From Peptococcaceae bacterium (GTDB taxonomy: Bacteria; Bacillota; Desulfotomaculia; Desulfotomaculales; JACDOK01): a stretch of 55,403 bases of DNA. The notes under the pieces were generated by a model. It made no database searches, was not told the origin of the DNA, and saw nothing but the letters and a program-made list of their open reading frames with translations. The position numbers were made by a program, and so were the translations under genes. The stretch is from contig JACDOK010000014.1 of the NCBI GenBank assembly GCA_017656185.1, positions 1 through 55,403 on the forward strand. Reading direction: 5' to 3'. Shown in pieces: positions 9,257-17,081 of this stretch. Every line of letters begins with the position of its first letter. Within the stretch, counting starts at the first letter, position 1.

Positions 9257-9279
9257 GGGGGAACCTTTCCCCTATTTTT
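9257..9279 (+). terminator. Hairpin with U-run between rpsO and pnp
   Basis: GGGGAA (9258-9263) pairs with TTCCCC (9267-9272), followed by TATTTTT. This is a short, probably leaky terminator or processing site between rpsO and pnp. Confidence 0.5.
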
Positions 9280-9314
9280 ATAATTTCAAAGAACCAGGGA
9301 GGAAAAGAAACTTC

Positions 9315-11534
9315 ATGCCACAGCAAGGCATTCTGGAAAAACATATTGATATTAACGGACGTCGTTTTACTCTCGAAACCGGTCGTGTCGCCGGCCAAGC
9401 AAACGGTGCGGTTTTAGCCAAATACGGCGATACCATCGTACTGGTTACAGCAACTTGCGCCGATGCAAGGGAAGGAATCGACTTTTTCCCGTTAATGGTT
9501 GACTACGAAGAGAGACATTATGCGGTAGGACGCATTCCCGGCAGTTTTATGAAACGAGAAGGGCGGCCGGGGGAAAAGGCAATTTTATCGGCACGACTTA
9601 TCGATCGTTCCATCCGGCCTTTGTTCCCCAAGAATTTTCGTAAAGATGTCCACGTCGTCGCGATGGTAATGTCGGTGGACCAAGATTGCTCGCCAACCTT
9701 AGCTGCAATGATTGGTGCCTCTGCCGCGCTACATCTTTCCGACATACCCTTCCAGGGTCCCATAGGAAGCTGTATTATCGGGTATGTTAACGGCGAGCTG
9801 GTTGTAAATCCTAACCTGGAGCAAACCGAAAACAGCAAGCTCCATCTTACGCTGGCAGGAACCCGTGATGCCGTAAACATGGTTGAAGCCGGTGCCGACG
9901 AGATTCCCGAAGAGATCATTTTGGATGGTGTGGCACTAGGACATGAAATAATAAAAAAGATTGTTTCCGGGATCGAGGAAATGCGTGAGGAAGCCCTGGC
10001 CCTGGGTCTTGCCAAGCCTAAAATGGAGGTACCCGAAGAGGAACTGAACGAAGACCTGGCGAGTAGTGTGGAAGATTTGGCAAGGGAAAAGCTCAAAGCC
10101 GCCATGGATTATTGCGCTGCCACTAAGCTAGACAAAAAATCCCGCGAGGTTTACCTCGACAGCGTAAAGGATGAAATTATTCAGGCATTTATTGAAGATT
10201 ATCCAGACGACGAAGCGACCATTAAGGCTGTTGTCGACAAGGTGGAGAAAGAAACCCTGAGAAAAATAATAACCAAAGAAAAGCGCCGTATCGATGGCCG
10301 AGCTTTAGATGAAATACGCCCCATCACAGTTGAGGCTGGCATTTTGCCGCGCACACACGGGTCAGGTCTTTTCCAGCGTGGACAAACCCAGGTGCTGTCA
10401 GTCGTAACCCTGGGACCGATCAGCGACGTACAGATACTGGATAACCTGGACGTGGAGGAATCAAAACGATACCTGCATCACTACAACTTTCCTTCGTTTA
10501 GTACCGGGGAAACTAAGCCCATAAGGGCTCCGGGACGCCGCGAGATTGGCCATGGAGCTTTGGCTGAAAGAGCCCTGGAACCGGTAATCCCGCCAGAAGA
10601 AGATTTTCCTTATACTATACGCATTGTTTCGGAAGTTTTATCTTCCAACGGTTCGACATCGATGGCCAGCGTTTGCGGCTCCACATTAGCTTTAATGGAT
10701 GCCGGTATTCCTATCAAGGCCCCTGTAGCCGGAATTGCTATGGGCCTTATCAAGGAAGAAGACGAGTTTATGATTCTAACGGACATACAAGGCATTGAAG
10801 ACCATCTTGGGGATATGGACTTTAAGGTTGCCGGTACCTCGCAAGGAATAACAGCTTTACAGATGGACATCAAAATTGCCGGTATTACCAAGGAAATTTT
10901 AAGTAGAGCACTTGCCCAAGCCAAGAAGGCCCGGTTATATATTCTTGAAAAGATCAGGGAACTTCTCCCGCAACCCCGGCCAGACCTTTCACCGCTTGCC
11001 CCCAGGGTACTGCATACCAACATTGACCCTGATAAAATCAAGGATGTCATTGGCCCAGGCGGTAAGACGATTAGAAAAATTACGGAAGAAACCGGTGTCG
11101 ACATAGACATCGAAGATGATGGCAGAGTGTATATTACCGCACCCAACGTAGAAAGTGCCCAACGCGCCTTAGATGTAATTGAAAAGATCACCGGTGACGT
11201 TGAAATAGGTAAGGTCTACTTGGGAAAGGTTACGAGAATAACGGAATTCGGTGCCTTTGTAGAAGTAATTCCCGGCGTAATGGGTCTCCCCGGCAAGGAA
11301 GGCCTGGTGCACATTTCACAACTGGCTTATTCACACGTCCGCAGAGTAGAAGATGTAGTTAAGGAAGGAGACCAAATTCTTGTTAAAGCAATTGGTTACG
11401 ACAGCCAGGGCCGGCTGAAATTATCCAAAAAAGAAGCTATGGACCCGCCCGAAGGATACGAAAAGAAAGAGCACCACCCACCGCGAAGACATACCAATCC
11501 CCGCCAGGCAAGAAAACTTCACGGGTCAAGATAA
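9315..11534 (+). CDS. pnp: Polyribonucleotide nucleotidyltransferase (PNPase)
   Basis: PNPase is a phosphorolytic 3'-5' exoribonuclease. The 739 residues hold two RNase PH-like domains (about 1-225 and 305-545, the second containing [14 protein letters not shown] and [15 protein letters not shown]), a KH domain near 572 ([11 protein letters not shown]) and an S1 domain near 630 ([15 protein letters not shown]). I chose the ATG at 9315 because GGGAGG lies upstream and [16 protein letters not shown] is a typical N-terminus. Its basic tail overlaps the downstream terminator. Confidence 0.98.
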   Translation: MPQQGILEKHIDINGRRFTLETGRVAGQANGAVLAKYGDTIVLVTATCADAREGIDFFPLMVDYEERHYAVGRIPGSFMKREGRPGEKAILSARLIDRSIRPLFPKNFRKDVHVVAMVMSVDQDCSPTLAAMIGASAALHLSDIPFQGPIGSCIIGYVNGELVVNPNLEQTENSKLHLTLAGTRDAVNMVEAGADEIPEEIILDGVALGHEIIKKIVSGIEEMREEALALGLAKPKMEVPEEELNEDLASSVEDLAREKLKAAMDYCAATKLDKKSREVYLDSVKDEIIQAFIEDYPDDEATIKAVVDKVEKETLRKIITKEKRRIDGRALDEIRPITVEAGILPRTHGSGLFQRGQTQVLSVVTLGPISDVQILDNLDVEESKRYLHHYNFPSFSTGETKPIRAPGRREIGHGALAERALEPVIPPEEDFPYTIRIVSEVLSSNGSTSMASVCGSTLALMDAGIPIKAPVAGIAMGLIKEEDEFMILTDIQGIEDHLGDMDFKVAGTSQGITALQMDIKIAGITKEILSRALAQAKKARLYILEKIRELLPQPRPDLSPLAPRVLHTNIDPDKIKDVIGPGGKTIRKITEETGVDIDIEDDGRVYITAPNVESAQRALDVIEKITGDVEIGKVYLGKVTRITEFGAFVEVIPGVMGLPGKEGLVHISQLAYSHVRRVEDVVKEGDQILVKAIGYDSQGRLKLSKKEAMDPPEGYEKKEHHPPRRHTNPRQARKLHGSR

Positions 11535-11559
11535 CCCTCACTCCTAGAGGGTTATTTAT
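11531..11559 (+). terminator. Rho-independent terminator after pnp
   Basis: ATAACCCTC (11531-11539) pairs with GAGGGTTAT (11547-11555) and is followed by TTATTTAT. It overlaps the pnp stop codon and closes the long translation operon. Confidence 0.75.
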
Positions 11560-11563
11560 TTAT

Positions 11564-11592
11564 GCAATTTTGGTTCATTGCCGCATACATCT
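11564..11592 (+). promoter_or_regulatory. Possible sigmaE promoter of the ylxY-like gene
   Basis: CATACATCT (11584-11592) is close to the sigmaE -10 consensus CATACAnT. The -35 region GCAATTT (11564-11570) lies 13 bases upstream and matches only in part. It sits between the pnp terminator and a sporulation-type deacetylase gene. The assignment rests on the -10 and the context. Confidence 0.4.
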
Positions 11593-11609
11593 CTTTTAGA
11601 GGTGATGTT

Positions 11610-12296
11610 ATGCGGCACAAGTATTTACTGGTGGTGCTCCTTCTGGTAATACCTATTGCCGGTGGTTACTTGTTCGCCCTGCGGGACCGAACTGTTCCAA
11701 CCCTTCAAACCCCGGTCTATCAAGGTGACAGCACCACCAAATCCATCGCGCTAACCTTTAATGTTGATTGGGGAGAGGAGTACATACCTGCCATTCTGGA
11801 GACATGCCAAGAACACAACATTAAAGTTACTTTTTTTGTGACCGGTCGCTGGGCACAGAAATTTCCCCAATTAACCAGGCAAATGGCCCGAGAAGGACAC
11901 GAAATTGGCAGTCACGGCTATGGCCATCCTCATCCCAATTACCTTTCGGTGGAGCAAAATCTGGCCGATATTAAAAAAGCAGAAAAAGTCCTGATAGAAA
12001 TTTTAGGGAGGAAGCCCTCTTTTTACGCACCCCCTTACGGTGAGCACGGACCGACCTGCTTGCAGGCGGCTGAACAAGGAGGGTATCGCACCATACTGTG
12101 GAGCGTAGATTCGATCGATTGGAAATTTCGTGACCGGGATATTATATTTTACCGGGTGATCAACAAGGCTCATAACGGAGCTATCATCCTATTGCATCCT
12201 ACAGAGGCTACAGCGGCAGCCCTTCCATCCATCATAAAGGAACTGCAAAGACAAAACTATAGTCTGGTTACGTTATCCGATATGCTTAGCCGATAG
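11610..12296 (+). CDS. YlxY/PdaB-type polysaccharide deacetylase family protein
   Basis: A membrane-anchored NodB-type deacetylase of 228 residues. After an N-terminal hydrophobic segment (about 5-25) it shows ALTFNVDWGEEY, where Bacterial PdaB/YlxY proteins likewise replace the canonical TFDDG. VTFFVTGRW, EIGSHGYGHPHPN (metal-binding His residues), FYAPPYGEHG and LLHPTEATAAALP follow. I chose the ATG at 11610 because GAGGTGAT precedes it. The pnp-ylxY-M16 peptidase order is that of Bacillus. Such proteins are thought to act on spore cortex or other cell-wall glycans. Whether this one has catalytic activity is unclear, because the first Asp motif is altered. Confidence 0.85.
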   Translation: MRHKYLLVVLLLVIPIAGGYLFALRDRTVPTLQTPVYQGDSTTKSIALTFNVDWGEEYIPAILETCQEHNIKVTFFVTGRWAQKFPQLTRQMAREGHEIGSHGYGHPHPNYLSVEQNLADIKKAEKVLIEILGRKPSFYAPPYGEHGPTCLQAAEQGGYRTILWSVDSIDWKFRDRDIIFYRVINKAHNGAIILLHPTEATAAALPSIIKELQRQNYSLVTLSDMLSR

Positions 12297-12358
12297 CTCA
12301 AGGCAGCAGGATTATTGGTACTTGGACACGAATAGTGATCTGCAATGGAGGTTTGAGG

Positions 12359-13624
12359 ATGATTCACAAAACAATTCTAAGCAATGGAATTAAAATACTT
12401 ACCGAAGAGATTCCTCACGTAAGGTCTGTCGCGTTGGGAATATGGGTTGATTTGGGGTCTCGCTACGAAAAACAAAATGTCGCAGGCATTTCACATTTCA
12501 TTGAACATATGATGTTTAAGGGTACTCCCCGCCGTACAGCCCAAGTTATTGCCGAAGAACTGGATGCCGTAGGTGGTCAATTAAATGCTTTTACAACCAA
12601 AGAGTACACTTGCTATTATGCTAAAACCCTTGATGAACATTTTCCCCTGGCTGCCGATATTTTAACCGACATGATCTTTAATTCCAGGTTTGCTCAAGAA
12701 GATATTGATCGAGAACGTAATGTTATACTTGAAGAAATCAAAATGTATGAAGATACACCCGACGAACTGGTCCATGACCTTCTGGCACGGGCTGTATGGG
12801 ATGGACATCCTTTAGGACACCCCGTTATCGGCAATGCGCAAGTTATTGAAGACCTATCTCGCGAGTCTCTCCTATCGTATTACGAAAAGTTCTACCGCCG
12901 CGGCCACATGGTTATTGCCGTGGCAGGCAATATCAGGCATGAACAAGTCTTGGAACAACTGGCTCCCATATTCGAAACCTGTATAACAGATGGAACTCAA
13001 AGTCGTGTTTTAGTTTCTCCGCCCCCGAAACTCTCCCAGACCAACTTCCAACAAAAGGATACAGAACAAGTGCATTTATGTATCGGGGGACCCGGACTGG
13101 CACTAAGTGATGAACGGATCTACGCGATGCAGGTCTTGAACACCGTATTGGGTGGGGGACTAAGTTCCCGGTTGTTTCAAAAGATTAGAGAGCAATATGG
13201 TCTGGTATACAACGTCTTTTCTTACCACAGTTCATATCACGATACCGGAATCTTTGGCATCTACGCGGGTCTGAGTCCCCGTAACGCCGAAGAAGTTCTC
13301 AATCTGACCCTTGCTGAAGTCAAAACCATTTGTGACCAAGGAATTCCCGAAGAAGAACTGTCCCGTGCCAAAAATCAAATAAAGGGGAACTTTTTATTGA
13401 GTCTTGAAGGGGTAAATACCCGCATGAGCCGCCTTGGTAAATCAGAGCTTTATCTCAATCAAGTATTATCCCCCGATGAAATTGTACACCGGTTAGAACA
13501 GGTAACCTCAGAAGATATCAAGATGTTGGCACGCGTGCTGTTTGTCAAGGACGGTTTATGTCTTGCCTCCATCGGTCCTTGGGATGATACTGATTCCTGG
13601 AATCATGCTTTGACAGCACTATAG
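12359..13624 (+). CDS. M16 family zinc peptidase (MlpA/YmxG type)
   Basis: This is a processing-peptidase-like metalloprotease of 421 residues. The inverted zinc motif HFIEH lies at residues 46-50, with the downstream acidic ligand region ERNVILEEIKMYEDTPDE. The C-terminal half carries the substrate-binding R/Y region (LFQKIREQYGLVYNVFSY). GGAGGTTTG precedes the ATG at 12359. It sits between ylxY and dut, as in many Firmicutes. The physiological substrate is unknown. Confidence 0.93.
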   Translation: MIHKTILSNGIKILTEEIPHVRSVALGIWVDLGSRYEKQNVAGISHFIEHMMFKGTPRRTAQVIAEELDAVGGQLNAFTTKEYTCYYAKTLDEHFPLAADILTDMIFNSRFAQEDIDRERNVILEEIKMYEDTPDELVHDLLARAVWDGHPLGHPVIGNAQVIEDLSRESLLSYYEKFYRRGHMVIAVAGNIRHEQVLEQLAPIFETCITDGTQSRVLVSPPPKLSQTNFQQKDTEQVHLCIGGPGLALSDERIYAMQVLNTVLGGGLSSRLFQKIREQYGLVYNVFSYHSSYHDTGIFGIYAGLSPRNAEEVLNLTLAEVKTICDQGIPEEELSRAKNQIKGNFLLSLEGVNTRMSRLGKSELYLNQVLSPDEIVHRLEQVTSEDIKMLARVLFVKDGLCLASIGPWDDTDSWNHALTAL

Positions 13625-13656
13625 TTGGATTTTTTAAAGAAATGAGGGAGTAACTG

Positions 13657-14118
13657 TTGAAGCAGCACTTTGTTGATGTTGCCATCCGGAAGATACCCAC
13701 CAAGAACGGATTTTGGCCTGAGCCGGTATATGCCAGTGAAGGTGCAGCAGGCCTTGATCTCTGCGCTTGTATCGATGAACCGCTTTTACTCGAACCGGGT
13801 AAACAGGTACTGGTTCCCACGGGTATCGCCATTCAAATGCCCGATAGAACTAGAGCCGCTCTCATTTTTCCCCGCAGCGGCCTGGCGTCAAAATACGGTA
13901 TTACAATGAGTAATGCCGTGGGCCTTATTGACCCGGATTACACCGGAGAAATTAAATGCCCGCTAATCAATCTGGGGTCAGAACCATTTACGGTGCAGCC
14001 GGGTTATCGTATTGCCCAAATGGTTTTCGTACCTATTGCCATTGCCAAGTTAACTTTTACAAACCAATTTAAACCCACCGGCCGCGGCAGCAAAGGTTTC
14101 GGTTCTACCGGTATTTAG
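13657..14118 (+). CDS. dut: dUTP diphosphatase
   Basis: A trimeric dUTPase that hydrolyses dUTP to dUMP. The 153 residues show the five conserved motifs: ASEGAAGLDLCA (1), PRSGLASK (2), GLIDPDYTGEIKCPL (3, catalytic Asp), GYRIAQMVF (4) and GRGSKGFGSTG (5, P-loop-like C-terminus). The TTG start at 13657 follows GAGGGAG. It lies 32 bases after the M16 peptidase gene. Confidence 0.96.
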   Translation: MKQHFVDVAIRKIPTKNGFWPEPVYASEGAAGLDLCACIDEPLLLEPGKQVLVPTGIAIQMPDRTRAALIFPRSGLASKYGITMSNAVGLIDPDYTGEIKCPLINLGSEPFTVQPGYRIAQMVFVPIAIAKLTFTNQFKPTGRGSKGFGSTGI

Positions 14119-14144
14119 TCTGCCTTAGTCTATCCTATTAAAAG

Positions 14145-14175
14145 GTCATATTTTCCAGCCCCTTTTAGTATAACT
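14145..14175 (+). promoter_or_regulatory. Possible sigmaE-type promoter
   Basis: GTCATATT (14145-14152) matches the sigmaE -35 element very well. The corresponding -10 around 14168-14175 (GTATAACT) is weak. It precedes a small membrane-protein gene and a YlmC/YmxH-family gene, which fits mother-cell expression, but the poor -10 keeps this tentative. Confidence 0.35.
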
Positions 14176-14192
14176 GTACAGGGGTGTAATAT

Positions 14193-14531
14193 ATGATAAC
14201 CGTATTGGCGGTTACTATTGGTGTTACGATTTTACTGGTTCTTTCCGTAAGAGAACGCATGAAACTCAGTCTTTCAAGGCAGAAATCTTGGGAAGTCGAG
14301 CCGAAACAATCACCTCTTTCACAGGCGTTAGTAAACCTCATCGGAGTGGCGGGGGGCATATACTTGTCCCTCACTCTGCTTTTTACCTTTCTTGAACTTG
14401 ATATACCCCAAAAGATAAAACTGGGGGGCATCGAGACGGAGCTCCTGGCAACGGTATCCATTGCGCTTGCCATAGTTCAGCCGTTTCTTATCAACCTCTA
14501 CCGGCTAATAACTAATAAAAAATCATTTTAG
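14193..14531 (+). CDS. Small membrane protein of unknown function
   Basis: I do not recognise the family. The 112 residues hold an N-terminal hydrophobic segment (about 2-18), a charged stretch with SVRERMKLSLSRQ and EVEPKQSP, and two more hydrophobic segments (about 50-70 and 85-105). It therefore probably spans the membrane three times. CAGGGGTG precedes the ATG. It ends 17 bases before the YlmC/YmxH gene, so the two are likely co-expressed, perhaps during sporulation. Confidence 0.7.
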   Translation: MITVLAVTIGVTILLVLSVRERMKLSLSRQKSWEVEPKQSPLSQALVNLIGVAGGIYLSLTLLFTFLELDIPQKIKLGGIETELLATVSIALAIVQPFLINLYRLITNKKSF

Positions 14532-14548
14532 TACAGGAGGTGAATACG

Positions 14549-14818
14549 TTGCGATTGACTGAATTGATAGGAAAAGAAATTGTAAACATTTTCGACGGGG
14601 CCCGTCTGGGAGTAGTAGGAGAATCGGATTTAGCCATTGACCCTGATACGGGGCAAATACAGTCAATCATTATGCCGCGCAGAACTAACCTGCTTAACAT
14701 GTGGATGGAGCGACAACAGCTTGTAATCCCCTGGGAGGCGATCAGGAAAATTGGGTCGGAGGTTATTGTCGTCGATCTTGACCAGACTAATCCCCGGTTA
14801 TCGCGATATGCCTTATAA
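14549..14818 (+). CDS. YlmC/YmxH family sporulation protein (PRC-barrel)
   Basis: This is a PRC-barrel protein of 89 residues: LRLTELIGKEIVNIFDGARLG, the acidic DLAIDPDTGQIQSIIMP strand, and IPWEAIRKIGSEVIVVDL. The YlmC/YmxH family is conserved among endospore formers. Its molecular role is not known. I chose the TTG at 14549 because AGGAGGTG (14535-14542) precedes it, whereas the GTG at 14540 overlaps that Shine-Dalgarno sequence. A strong terminator follows. Confidence 0.9.
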   Translation: MRLTELIGKEIVNIFDGARLGVVGESDLAIDPDTGQIQSIIMPRRTNLLNMWMERQQLVIPWEAIRKIGSEVIVVDLDQTNPRLSRYAL

Positions 14819-14838
14819 CGTTAACAACAAAATGTGCT

Positions 14839-14858
14839 GCCCGTACGGGCTTTTTTTT
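14839..14858 (+). terminator. Rho-independent terminator
   Basis: GCCC (14839-14842) and GGGC (14847-14850) form a compact hairpin on a GTAC loop, followed by eight T residues. It separates the YlmC/YmxH gene from the SDH protease gene. Confidence 0.85.
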
Positions 14859-14869
14859 ATTTCTAAGAG

Positions 14870-14897
14870 TTACAATCTATACGCCGGGCCATACTAT
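14870..14897 (+). promoter_or_regulatory. Promoter of the SDH protease gene, sigmaA- or sigmaK-like
   Basis: TTACAA (14870-14875) and TACTAT (14892-14897) with a 16-base spacer read as a sigmaA promoter. The same bases read as AC, 16 bases and CATACTATT, which resembles the sigmaK pattern AC-N16-CATAnnnTA. The sequence cannot decide between them. Confidence 0.45.
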
Positions 14898-14922
14898 TCC
14901 TAAAAGTCCTGGGAGGCTCTCA

Positions 14923-15909
14923 ATGGGTTATCGTGAACGGGTTGAAAAATTGCAGCAATTATCCAATTATCGCCAGGCAAACGTAATTTGTTATTTTACC
15001 GGTGACCGGGAAAATGTTAGTACCAGGGTAGCACCGGACGTGCTGCCGGTAATATATCAACATTTAAAGTTATTACCACCTAAAAACCGTATTGATCTTT
15101 TTCTCTATACCAGAGGCGGGGATGTTTTGACCCCTTGGCGATTGGTCCACCTTATGCGGGAATTCGCCGATCGCTTTTCTGTTTTGGTCCCGTACCGTGC
15201 TTACAGCGCGGGGACGCTTATCTGCCTGGGGGCCGACGAGATAATTATGGGCAAAATGTCGGAATTGAGTCCGATAGATCCCAGCGTGGTGAACGCCTTT
15301 AATCCGGAGGACCCTTCCAATCCGTCCGCGAAGCTGCCCGTCAACGTTGAGGATGTCTATGCCTACCTCTCTTTAGCCAAAGAAGAAGCAGGTTTACAGA
15401 GTGAAGAAAACATTACCAAGCTGTTTTTACTCCTTGCTGAAAAGATCCATCCTCTGGCATTAGGCAACGTTCACCGCAATTACTTACTGGTACGTTCTCT
15501 GGCACGAAAACTACTGGCATTACGGCAGGAATCCCTACCTGAAAAACAAATTACCCGCATCGTGGATAGTCTTACGGAGAAGTTATATGCCCATAATCAC
15601 ATGATTTCCCGCCGTGAAGCGGCGGAAATCGGACTTTCTGTTGTCTATGCCGACGAATTTACCGAAAGAATTTTATGGAGCCTCTATGAGGATTATCGCA
15701 GCGAGCTGGCCCTTTTGGAGCCTTTTAATCCGGTAACGATACTACAGGGCCGGCAAAAGGCTGATTTCGAAGTCGCAGGAGGTTTGCTGGAATCCGTAAA
15801 CCGCCGGGATGCTTTCATCTTTAGCGGCACGATTGATTACAAACACTATCCTGAACCCGGACAAGTTAATGTCAATATTGTTCACCAGGGGTGGCGACAA
15901 ACAGGATAG
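14923..15909 (+). CDS. SDH family Clp-fold serine proteinase
   Basis: The protein matches the serine dehydrogenase proteinase (SDH/SppA-like) family of the ClpP/crotonase fold. FLYTRGGDVLTP (about 60-71) is the glycine-rich oxyanion region, RAYSAGTLICLGADEI carries the probable nucleophile Ser95, and MGKMSELSPIDPSV follows. The 328 residues have no signal peptide. GGGAGGC precedes the ATG. In Bacillus a different ClpP-like protein (TepA) is encoded close to the dap/rnj genes, so this could be a functional counterpart. That last point is inference from position. Confidence 0.85.
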   Translation: MGYRERVEKLQQLSNYRQANVICYFTGDRENVSTRVAPDVLPVIYQHLKLLPPKNRIDLFLYTRGGDVLTPWRLVHLMREFADRFSVLVPYRAYSAGTLICLGADEIIMGKMSELSPIDPSVVNAFNPEDPSNPSAKLPVNVEDVYAYLSLAKEEAGLQSEENITKLFLLLAEKIHPLALGNVHRNYLLVRSLARKLLALRQESLPEKQITRIVDSLTEKLYAHNHMISRREAAEIGLSVVYADEFTERILWSLYEDYRSELALLEPFNPVTILQGRQKADFEVAGGLLESVNRRDAFIFSGTIDYKHYPEPGQVNVNIVHQGWRQTG

Positions 15910-15922
15910 GAGTTGATATCGG

Positions 15923-16090
15923 ATGAGAAGACATAACCCCCTTCCCAAGAGATACTACAAGGTTCAGTTTAATTATTTACAACCCGGCAGTTATCGTAGT
16001 TTATCTGACAACAGCGGTTACCCGTCCGCAGAATATCAACTGCCGTATCGGAGAAATTCGGCCACAATTATTGTCCGTGATGACCCGTAA
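15923..16090 (+). CDS. Possible 55-residue small protein
   Basis: An ORF of 55 codons starts with ATG 13 bases after the SDH protease stop, with TAGGAG (15907-15912) upstream. The product is basic and tyrosine-rich (KRYYKVQFNYL near the N-terminus) and ends IIVRDDP. I do not recognise it. No hydrophobic segment is visible. Its position and Shine-Dalgarno sequence favour translation, but without homologues it could be chance. It occupies the first half of the 308-base gap before dapB. Confidence 0.45.
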   Translation: MRRHNPLPKRYYKVQFNYLQPGSYRSLSDNSGYPSAEYQLPYRRNSATIIVRDDP

Positions 16091-16126
16091 TTGCAAACCA
16101 AACCAGCCCACACCAACTAAACTTGC

Positions 16127-16156
16127 TTGACAAGCCGTACAAAAATGTAATACAAA
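16127..16156 (+). promoter_or_regulatory. Possible dapB promoter
   Basis: TTGACA (16127-16132) is a perfect -35 element. The -10 could be TACAAA (16151-16156, 18-base spacer) or TAATAC (16148-16153, 15-base spacer); both are imperfect. The leader to dapB is then about 55 bases, too short for a lysine riboswitch. Confidence 0.5.
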
Positions 16157-16217
16157 TAACTTTATACATCGTTCAAAACAGACAGGTAGTTTTACATCAA
16201 AAGGGGGAATAAAACCC

Positions 16218-17018
16218 GTGACTACGGTAGTTATATCAGGAGCCAACGGGCGAATGGGACGTGAGGTTATTCGTGCCATTTCAAAGGAAAGCGATATACA
16301 ACTAGTCGGTGCAGTAGACCTGGGCGAGGTTGGACAGGACGCAGGTGTTTTGGCCGGTATAGGTGCTACCGGCGTTATTCTTTCAAATGACCTGGCTTCG
16401 GTGCTTGAAGAGGTTAAACCTCAAGTAATGGTTGATTTCACCACTCCCGCCGTTGTGGCGGATAACGTGCGGCTTGCCCTTGACCACGGTGTAAGACCTG
16501 TCGTAGGTACCACCGGAATGTCTCAAGAAGACCTGGCTGATATTCGTGAACGCTGCCGTAAAAAAGGTCTCGGCGGTGTAGTAGCACCTAACTTTGCCAT
16601 CGGAGCAGTTCTTATGATGGCCTTTGCGGAAACAGCGGCCAAATACTTTCCGGCCGCTGAGATTATCGAGATGCACCACGACCAGAAGTTGGACGCCCCT
16701 TCCGGTACTGCTATTAAGACGGCTGAGAATATTGCACGTGTACGGCATGACCACAGGCAGAACGAAAATACCGAGGTAACCAAGATTGACGGTGTCAGAG
16801 GCGGTGCATTTAACGGGGGTATCCGCTTACACAGTGTCCGCTTACCGGGTCTGGTGGCACACCAGGAAGTAATTTTTGGTGGTCAGGGCCAGACGCTCAC
16901 CATAAGGCATGATTCCATTTCCAGGGAATCCTTTATGCCAGGTGTAATTCTGGCCATCCGAAAGGTTACCGAACTTCATGAACTGGTATACGGTCTTGAG
17001 AACCTGATCTTTGAGTAA
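16218..17018 (+). CDS. dapB: 4-hydroxy-tetrahydrodipicolinate reductase
   Basis: DapB reduces the DapA product in the diaminopimelate/lysine pathway with NAD(P)H. The Rossmann motif is SGANGRMGREV (about 6-16), with DFTTPAV and GTTGMSQ following. The catalytic segment EMHHDQKLDAPSGTA is intact, and the C-terminal tetramerisation part contains FGGQGQTLTIRHD. The GTG start at 16218 follows AAGGGGGAA. It heads the dapB-dpaAB-asd-dapG-dapA cluster, whose dihydrodipicolinate intermediate is shared with spore dipicolinate synthesis. Confidence 0.97.
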   Translation: MTTVVISGANGRMGREVIRAISKESDIQLVGAVDLGEVGQDAGVLAGIGATGVILSNDLASVLEEVKPQVMVDFTTPAVVADNVRLALDHGVRPVVGTTGMSQEDLADIRERCRKKGLGGVVAPNFAIGAVLMMAFAETAAKYFPAAEIIEMHHDQKLDAPSGTAIKTAENIARVRHDHRQNENTEVTKIDGVRGGAFNGGIRLHSVRLPGLVAHQEVIFGGQGQTLTIRHDSISRESFMPGVILAIRKVTELHELVYGLENLIFE

Positions 17019-17026
17019 CTGACAAG

Positions 17027-17055
17027 CACCTCCCGTTTTGGCTACTCATATATTG
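17027..17055 (+). promoter_or_regulatory. SigmaK-like promoter of dpaAB
   Basis: CACC (17027-17030) matches the sigmaK -35 pattern mACm. CATATATTG (17047-17055) resembles the -10 CATAnnnTA, and the spacer is 16 bases. The predicted start point near 17061 lies inside the downstream arm of the hairpin that covers the dpaA ribosome-binding site. In Bacillus the orthologous spoVF operon is transcribed by sigmaK. The match is good but not perfect. Confidence 0.5.
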
Positions 17056-17074
17056 ACTAGTAGCCAAGGGGAGG
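17029..17074 (+). promoter_or_regulatory. Hairpin sequestering the dpaA Shine-Dalgarno sequence
   Basis: TTGGCTACT (17038-17046) pairs perfectly with AGTAGCCAA (17059-17067) across a 12-base loop. CCTCCC (17029-17034) pairs with GGGAGG (17069-17074), which is the dpaA Shine-Dalgarno sequence. There is no U-run. In read-through RNA from dapB the ribosome-binding site would be masked. Confidence 0.65.
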
Positions 17075-17081
17075 TATAAAT

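Noticed and set aside
9518-11191. Two long minus-strand frames (195 and 193 codons) inside pnp
   Set aside because: They are shadows of PNPase coding sequence, rich in Ser and Ile, with no recognisable domain.
16091-16217. Lysine riboswitch or T-box before dapB
   Set aside because: The available leader is about 50-120 bases, with none of the conserved L-box or T-box elements.
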